From Cytophagaceae bacterium UBA6715 (lineage in GTDB: Bacteria > Bacteroidota > Bacteroidia > Cytophagales > Spirosomataceae): a stretch of 27,239 bases of DNA. The translations under genes were made by a program, and so were the position numbers. Under the pieces are notes generated by a model. The model worked only from the letters and a program-made list of their open reading frames with translations. It ran no database searches and was not told the DNA's origin. The stretch covers positions 1 through 27,239 of the forward strand of contig DKIP01000104.1 in the NCBI GenBank assembly GCA_002454335.1, written 5' to 3'. Shown piece by piece: positions 23,807 to 27,239 of the stretch (positions within the stretch are counted from its first letter, which is position 1; every line of letters begins with the position of its first letter).

Positions 23807-24315
23807 GCTAATATAATTTTTGAAGCTGCTAATAAATCATCAACTAAATGGGTGGCTTTCGTTTCCGTTCCTTGCGGAGCCAAACGAATCGTCCGTAATC
23901 CGGCACGCGTTCCGGCGGTAATATCACGCTCGTGATCTCCCACCATCCAGGAAGCATCCATATCTACCTCGTATTTGGCTGCTGCTTTTTCGATCATCAA
24001 AGACCCTGGTTTACGAGTTAAGGAATGACTATCAAATTTTTCATGGTACGGGCAAAAATAGATATCGTCTAATTCCACGCCTGTTCCATCTTGAATTGCT
24101 TGATGAATCATGTAGACATCTTCTCGTTTGTAAATGCCTTTGGCAATGCCACTTTGGTTGGTGATAATCACCAACAAATACCCCGCATCTTTCAAGGCAC
24201 GCAGGGCTTCCCCTACACCAGGCGGAATGATGAACTCTTCCATTCGGTACACATAATCCACACGGTCAACATTCAGAACGCCGTCGCGATCCAAGAAAAT
24301 GCACTTATTCTTCAT
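23803..24315 (-). CDS. HAD-IIIA phosphatase, GmhB-like
   Basis: The 170-residue cytoplasmic protein belongs to the HAD-IIIA subfamily of D,D-heptose 1,7-bisphosphate 7-phosphatase and histidinol phosphatase. DRDG has nucleophile Asp9 and acid/base Asp11; TNQSGIAKG (52-60) is motif II, RKPG (101-104) the lysine motif and GDHERD (126-131) the metal loop. CPYH (88-91) keeps the first half of the GmhB zinc knuckle, but the usual CxC before RKP is absent (SHSLT at 96-100). A heptose role for lipopolysaccharide core is therefore plausible but not proven. It overlaps the AKR gene by 4 bp and follows the cytochrome-like gene by 5 bp. Confidence 0.88.
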   Translation of the reverse strand: MKNKCIFLDRDGVLNVDRVDYVYRMEEFIIPPGVGEALRALKDAGYLLVIITNQSGIAKGIYKREDVYMIHQAIQDGTGVELDDIYFCPYHEKFDSHSLTRKPGSLMIEKAAAKYEVDMDASWMVGDHERDITAGTRAGLRTIRLAPQGTETKATHLVDDLLAASKIILA

Positions 24316-24320
24316 TCAAA

Positions 24321-24758
24321 TTAAAATAAAAGCTTCCAAGGGATGCGGCTCAAGATTAAAACGAGCGCAGCCAAGGTGAAAATCAACGCGTTTTTGTGTT
24401 TCGCAGCATCAGCGATCGCTTTCTTGTTTTTGGCATTATTCACGGTAGCTAAAACTACTGCGATAATATTCACAGAAATATGTTCAACAGCGATTAAACG
24501 CGTAGCTGGATCCTTCATCGCTGCACCGAAATCAGTAAAAGCTGCCGCCGTAATCGGGCTTAAAAAGAAGTAAAGCGCTAATCCAATCAGCAATTGCGTG
24601 TGCAAAGAAATCATAAAGAACAAACCTGCTTTGCGATCTGATTCGGTGAACAACGCGTTGTTTGAGCGACCACGAAGCGCGCGGGCAATCACATTAATAC
24701 CTAGAATGAACACGAGTACAAAGAGTACGATGTGAACGGTTGAAACGATTGAATACAT
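24321..24758 (-). CDS. Four-helix membrane protein, cytochrome b-like
   Basis: The 145-residue protein has four predicted membrane helices (about 3-23, 46-67, 90-107, 124-140). His9, His53 in FMISLHTQLLIGL and His93 in VEHISVNIIA lie in or near helices and could be haem ligands. Bacteroidota homologues of this layout are often labelled cytochrome B without experimental support. I use ATG 24756-24758 because the longer frame begins close to a -7 box and adds only MRQTKTYHH. It is the first gene of the operon with the HAD phosphatase and the aldo/keto reductase; the functional link is unclear. Confidence 0.8.
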   Translation of the reverse strand: MYSIVSTVHIVLFVLVFILGINVIARALRGRSNNALFTESDRKAGLFFMISLHTQLLIGLALYFFLSPITAAAFTDFGAAMKDPATRLIAVEHISVNIIAVVLATVNNAKNKKAIADAAKHKNALIFTLAALVLILSRIPWKLLF

Positions 24759-24782
24759 GTGATGATAAGTTTTAGTTTGACG

Positions 24783-24790
24783 CAAAGATA
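24783..24790 (-). promoter_or_regulatory. Candidate -7 box of the cytochrome-HAD-AKR operon
   Basis: TATCTTTG on the minus strand is an exact TAnnTTTG match, 24 bp before the ATG. No clear -33 TTTG is at the standard distance. With the plus-strand box at 24843-24850 it makes a divergent promoter pair. Confidence 0.5.
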
Positions 24791-24842
24791 CAAAAAGCCC
24801 TTGGAACGTGACCTTTGTTACGAATAATCCTCCAAAATTCTT

Positions 24843-24850
24843 TACCTTTG
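24843..24850 (+). promoter_or_regulatory. Candidate -7 box of the DUF983-LptF-DMT operon
   Basis: TACCTTTG matches TAnnTTTG and lies 21 bp before the ATG at 24872. TTTG at 24814-24817 is 25 nt upstream, longer than the usual spacer, so the -33 is uncertain. The box supports the 24872 start over the in-frame ATG at 24815. Confidence 0.5.
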
Positions 24851-24871
24851 GGGCTTAAAATTCGCACAAAA

Positions 24872-25249
24872 ATGTCAGATTCTTCCAAATTGAAAGCCAC
24901 CATAAATGCCCGATGTCCACAATGTCACGAGGGTCGATTATTCAAATTTAAGTGGTGGAATGTCTTCAATTTTGCTCAGATGGAGGAACATTGTTCTGAA
25001 TGTGGTATGCGATATGAAGTAGAACCCGGCTTTTTTTATGGAGCTATGTATGTTTCTTATGCCTTTACGGTAGGAATTATGCTGGTGGGAGGTCTCATCA
25101 TATTTAATTTATTTAATGATCCAGATGCGATGGGCTATGTGATTCCCATCACGACAGTGTCCTTGATTTTGGTACCTTTTAATTACCGCGTCTCCCGCGT
25201 TATTTTCATACATTTGTTTTCCGGAGTCAAATACCGGCCGAATAAATAA
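24872..25249 (+). CDS. DUF983 zinc-ribbon membrane protein
   Basis: The 125-residue protein has an N-terminal zinc ribbon with CPQC at 15-18 and CSEC at 41-44, the motif RYEVEPGFFYGAMYVSYAF, and two membrane helices after about residue 60. DUF983 proteins are widespread and uncharacterised. An upstream in-frame ATG at 24815 is rejected because it precedes the -7 box. Its stop and the LptF start share one base (TAATG), indicating strict coupling with the lipopolysaccharide transport permease. Confidence 0.9.
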   Translation: MSDSSKLKATINARCPQCHEGRLFKFKWWNVFNFAQMEEHCSECGMRYEVEPGFFYGAMYVSYAFTVGIMLVGGLIIFNLFNDPDAMGYVIPITTVSLILVPFNYRVSRVIFIHLFSGVKYRPNK

Positions 25250-26325
25250 TGAAAATCCTTGACCTGTACATTCTGAAAAAATTCCTGAAGACTTATGTCT
25301 TCGCCGTTTTTCTCATTGTATTGATTGTCATGGTCATTGATTATACCGAGAAAATCGATGATTTTATTCGAAAAGAAGCGCCCATGCGGGCCATTATCTT
25401 CGACTATTATTTGAACTTTATTCCTTACTGGGCAAATTACATCAGCCCCTTGATGGTCTTTATTGCGACGGTATTTTTTACCGCCAACATGGCTGCCAAA
25501 ACAGAAATCATTGCCATCCTCAGTTCAGGTGTTAGTTTCACGCGTTTGATGAGGCCTTATTTAATTGGCTCCTCCATCATCGCCCTAGGAACCTTCTTGA
25601 TGATCGGTTGGGTCGTCCCCAATGCCAATAAAATCCGCGTTCCCTTTGAACATGAATACATCAACGGGACCTACTTTTTCGATAAACGGGATGTTCATAT
25701 CAAGATTGCGCCGGATGTGTATGCCTACATTGAGAGTTATGACAACACGTCGAATACGGGTTATCGATTCAGTTTAGAGCGGATTGCCGACAATGAAATC
25801 AAGCAGAAATTGATGTCGGACCGCATCACTTGGGATTCTGTGGCGAAGAAATGGACCATTCATGATTACCGGATTCGGACCTTTACGGGAAGTGGTAATG
25901 GAATTGTCTTTGGAACGAAGATTGATACAACCTTGAATCTATTGCCCAAAGATTTTCAGAATAAACACTTGTTGCATGAGACCTTTACCTTGCCGGAGTT
26001 AAACCGACACATCGATTTGGTTCGGTCGCGTGGGGCGGATGGAATTGAGGTGTTTTTGATTGAGAAATACTTACGATTTGCTAATCCCTTTTCGATCATC
26101 ATTTTGACGATTATCGGCTTCTTGGTTTCTGCTCGAAAAGCGCGCGGAGGCGTAGGGTTCCAAATTGCTTTAGGCTTTAGTTTGGCCTTTGTGTACATCT
26201 TGTTTTTCATGATGAGTAAAGGAATTGCAGAGGGTGGCGGCATGCCACCGATGTTGGCCGTTTGGTTGCCCAACATCGTCTTTTCAGGCGTAGGCCTCGG
26301 CTTATATTACACCATTCCGCGTTAA
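25249..26325 (+). CDS. LptF/LptG family lipopolysaccharide export permease
   Basis: The 358-residue protein is a YjgP/YjgQ-type inner-membrane permease of the Lpt ABC exporter, which pulls lipopolysaccharide out of the inner membrane. It begins with LDLYILKKFLKTYVFAVFLIVLIVMVIDYTEK (first helix), has two further helices to about 120 including MAAKTEIIAILSSGVSFTRLMRPY, then a periplasmic jellyroll region (about 125-265) and three C-terminal helices. No lptB ATPase or second permease is nearby, so partners are encoded elsewhere. It is the middle gene of an operon: DUF983 upstream overlaps by one base, and the DMT gene starts one base after its stop. Confidence 0.95.
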   Translation: MKILDLYILKKFLKTYVFAVFLIVLIVMVIDYTEKIDDFIRKEAPMRAIIFDYYLNFIPYWANYISPLMVFIATVFFTANMAAKTEIIAILSSGVSFTRLMRPYLIGSSIIALGTFLMIGWVVPNANKIRVPFEHEYINGTYFFDKRDVHIKIAPDVYAYIESYDNTSNTGYRFSLERIADNEIKQKLMSDRITWDSVAKKWTIHDYRIRTFTGSGNGIVFGTKIDTTLNLLPKDFQNKHLLHETFTLPELNRHIDLVRSRGADGIEVFLIEKYLRFANPFSIIILTIIGFLVSARKARGGVGFQIALGFSLAFVYILFFMMSKGIAEGGGMPPMLAVWLPNIVFSGVGLGLYYTIPR

Positions 26326-26326
26326 G

Positions 26327-27205
26327 ATGAAGTCGGCCCCACGCTTATTGGATTACCTGAAAATCCATTTCATTGTGGTGCTATATGCTTTCACGGCCAT
26401 TTTGGGCAATGCGACGCATGCGAATGCATTGACAATTGTCTTTTTTCGTTGCGTGATTGCGGCGATGGGATTAGTTGGGATTTTGTATTATTCCAAAACA
26501 TCTTTTCGCATTAGCCAAAAAGTCTTGAGCGTCTGGCTCTTGAATGGCGTGTTCATCTCTTTACACTGGCTATTGTTTTTTGGAGCTGCCAAAGTCTCTA
26601 CCGTTGCGATGTGTTTGGCGGGATTATCGACGCAAACCTTCTGGACTTCGGTGATGGAACCTATTGCGAAAAAGACGAAGATTTCCTGGGAAGAAGTATT
26701 CCTGGGTATTCTGGTGATCGTGGCATTGGGAATTATTTTTTCAGTCCAACAAGCACAGTGGCTCGGATTATTGATGGGCATCGGTGCGGGATTTTTTGGC
26801 GCCTTGTTTTCGGTTATTAATGGCAACTTTACCCATACACATGATCCTAAATTAATCACCGCTTATGAGATGGCTGCTGCCGGCGTTATGACGGGATTGG
26901 TTTGGGCTTACGGATTGATCGAGGGAGGTTTGGGTTATACCCCGATGGATTGGGACTGGTTGTGGATAGGAATATTGGCAGTCGTTTGTACCGTGTATGC
27001 CTATACGGAAACCATACATTTATACAAGGTCTTCTCGGTCTTTTCGATCAACTTGGTCATCACACTCGAACCCGTTTATGGCATCCTGTTAGCTGTGTTT
27101 ATTTTTGGCCAAAAAGAGGTGATGTCTCCGGGATTTTACTGGGGCACGGCATTGCTCGTGCTAACGGTGATGGTGCAGCCTTTTTTGCAGAAGAAGAGTC
27201 ACTAG
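26327..27205 (+). CDS. DMT-superfamily EamA transporter
   Basis: The 292-residue protein has about ten membrane helices in two EamA-like halves, typical of metabolite exporters. Recognisable patterns are FFRCVIAAMGL in the first half and EPVYGILLAVFIFGQ in the second. It is the third gene of the DUF983-LptF operon, starting one base after the LptF stop (TAAGATG). The final residues KKSH and the TAG stop are encoded by the start of a short direct repeat, so the C-terminus may have been set by repeat insertion. Substrate unknown. Confidence 0.93.
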   Translation: MKSAPRLLDYLKIHFIVVLYAFTAILGNATHANALTIVFFRCVIAAMGLVGILYYSKTSFRISQKVLSVWLLNGVFISLHWLLFFGAAKVSTVAMCLAGLSTQTFWTSVMEPIAKKTKISWEEVFLGILVIVALGIIFSVQQAQWLGLLMGIGAGFFGALFSVINGNFTHTHDPKLITAYEMAAAGVMTGLVWAYGLIEGGLGYTPMDWDWLWIGILAVVCTVYAYTETIHLYKVFSVFSINLVITLEPVYGILLAVFIFGQKEVMSPGFYWGTALLVLTVMVQPFLQKKSH

Positions 27206-27239
27206 TCGTCAGTCATCAGTCGCTAGTCGTCAGTCACTA
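27197..27239. repeat. Short direct repeat, 21-bp period, at the DMT gene end
   Basis: AGTCACTAGTCGTCAGTCA at 27197-27215 recurs at 27218-27236 with one change (18 of 19 identical), and the sequence continues with CTA to the window edge. Shorter AGTC units run throughout. The first copy contains the stop codon of the DMT gene. The array may continue past base 27239. Confidence 0.8.

Noticed and set aside
27197..27239. Possible CRISPR array
   Set aside because: The unit is only 19 bp with a 2-bp gap, there are no spacers and no cas genes.

Overview
The window reads as a stretch of chromosome from a member of the Bacteroidota, probably Cytophagales (family placement is inference). The grounds are the recurring TAnnTTTG promoter -7 motifs, the scarcity of Shine-Dalgarno sites, and the typical protein families: DUF1684, Haem_bd, DUF983, DUF1569, exported sugar isomerase, BNR sialidase-like protein beside an SSS symporter, and HPxSFxD acyltransferase. 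I see no rRNA, tRNA, CRISPR array, transposase, integrase or phage gene. Coding density is high and no gap exceeds 300 bases.

Region 1 (1-6651) lies mostly on the minus strand. It holds a DUF1684 lipoprotein-like gene overlapping a large membrane protein with GT-C-like motifs. Next come a plus-strand haem-binding CxxCH protein and a convergent, translationally coupled pair, ApbE/DUF2271 fusion plus PepSY-type membrane protein. An overlapping DsbA/FrnE-like oxidoreductase and zinc alcohol dehydrogenase follow. A perfect 15-bp-stem palindrome sits between ApbE and the dehydrogenase, and half of a second copy opens the window.

Region 2 (6676-20003) is an exported carbohydrate-use cluster without SusC/SusD. 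It contains a six-hairpin glycosidase, a GH3 beta-glycosidase, a large uncharacterised cytoplasmic protein with six C-terminal-half cysteines, and an NPP-type phosphodiesterase. It continues with a GH32 fructan hydrolase, an exported sugar isomerase/epimerase-like protein, a pentapeptide-repeat protein, and a promoter-led operon of a BNR/Asp-box protein and a sodium:solute symporter. Several clear intrinsic terminators divide it. The likely logic is that exported enzymes trim polysaccharide or glycoside and the symporter imports a released sugar or acid; the actual substrates cannot be read from the sequence.

Region 3 (20007-27239) is household and envelope related: DinB-like DUF1569 with a beta-barrel protein, a BASS-type transporter, a PlsC-type acyltransferase, and a three-gene minus operon (cytochrome-b-like membrane protein, HAD-IIIA phosphatase, aldo/keto reductase). 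It ends with a plus operon of DUF983, LptF/LptG permease and DMT exporter. The last gene runs into a short direct repeat that supplies its stop codon.

The most interesting items are the unnamed 595-aa protein (11349-13136), the two-part palindromic repeat family, the hairpin/terminator packed into the GH32 leader, the 14-bp palindrome in the 43-bp divergent gap at 6652-6694, and three enzymes in which a normally conserved active-site or metal residue is changed (ApbE, AKR, HAD-IIIA). I did not find convincing evidence of a wholly new multi-gene system.
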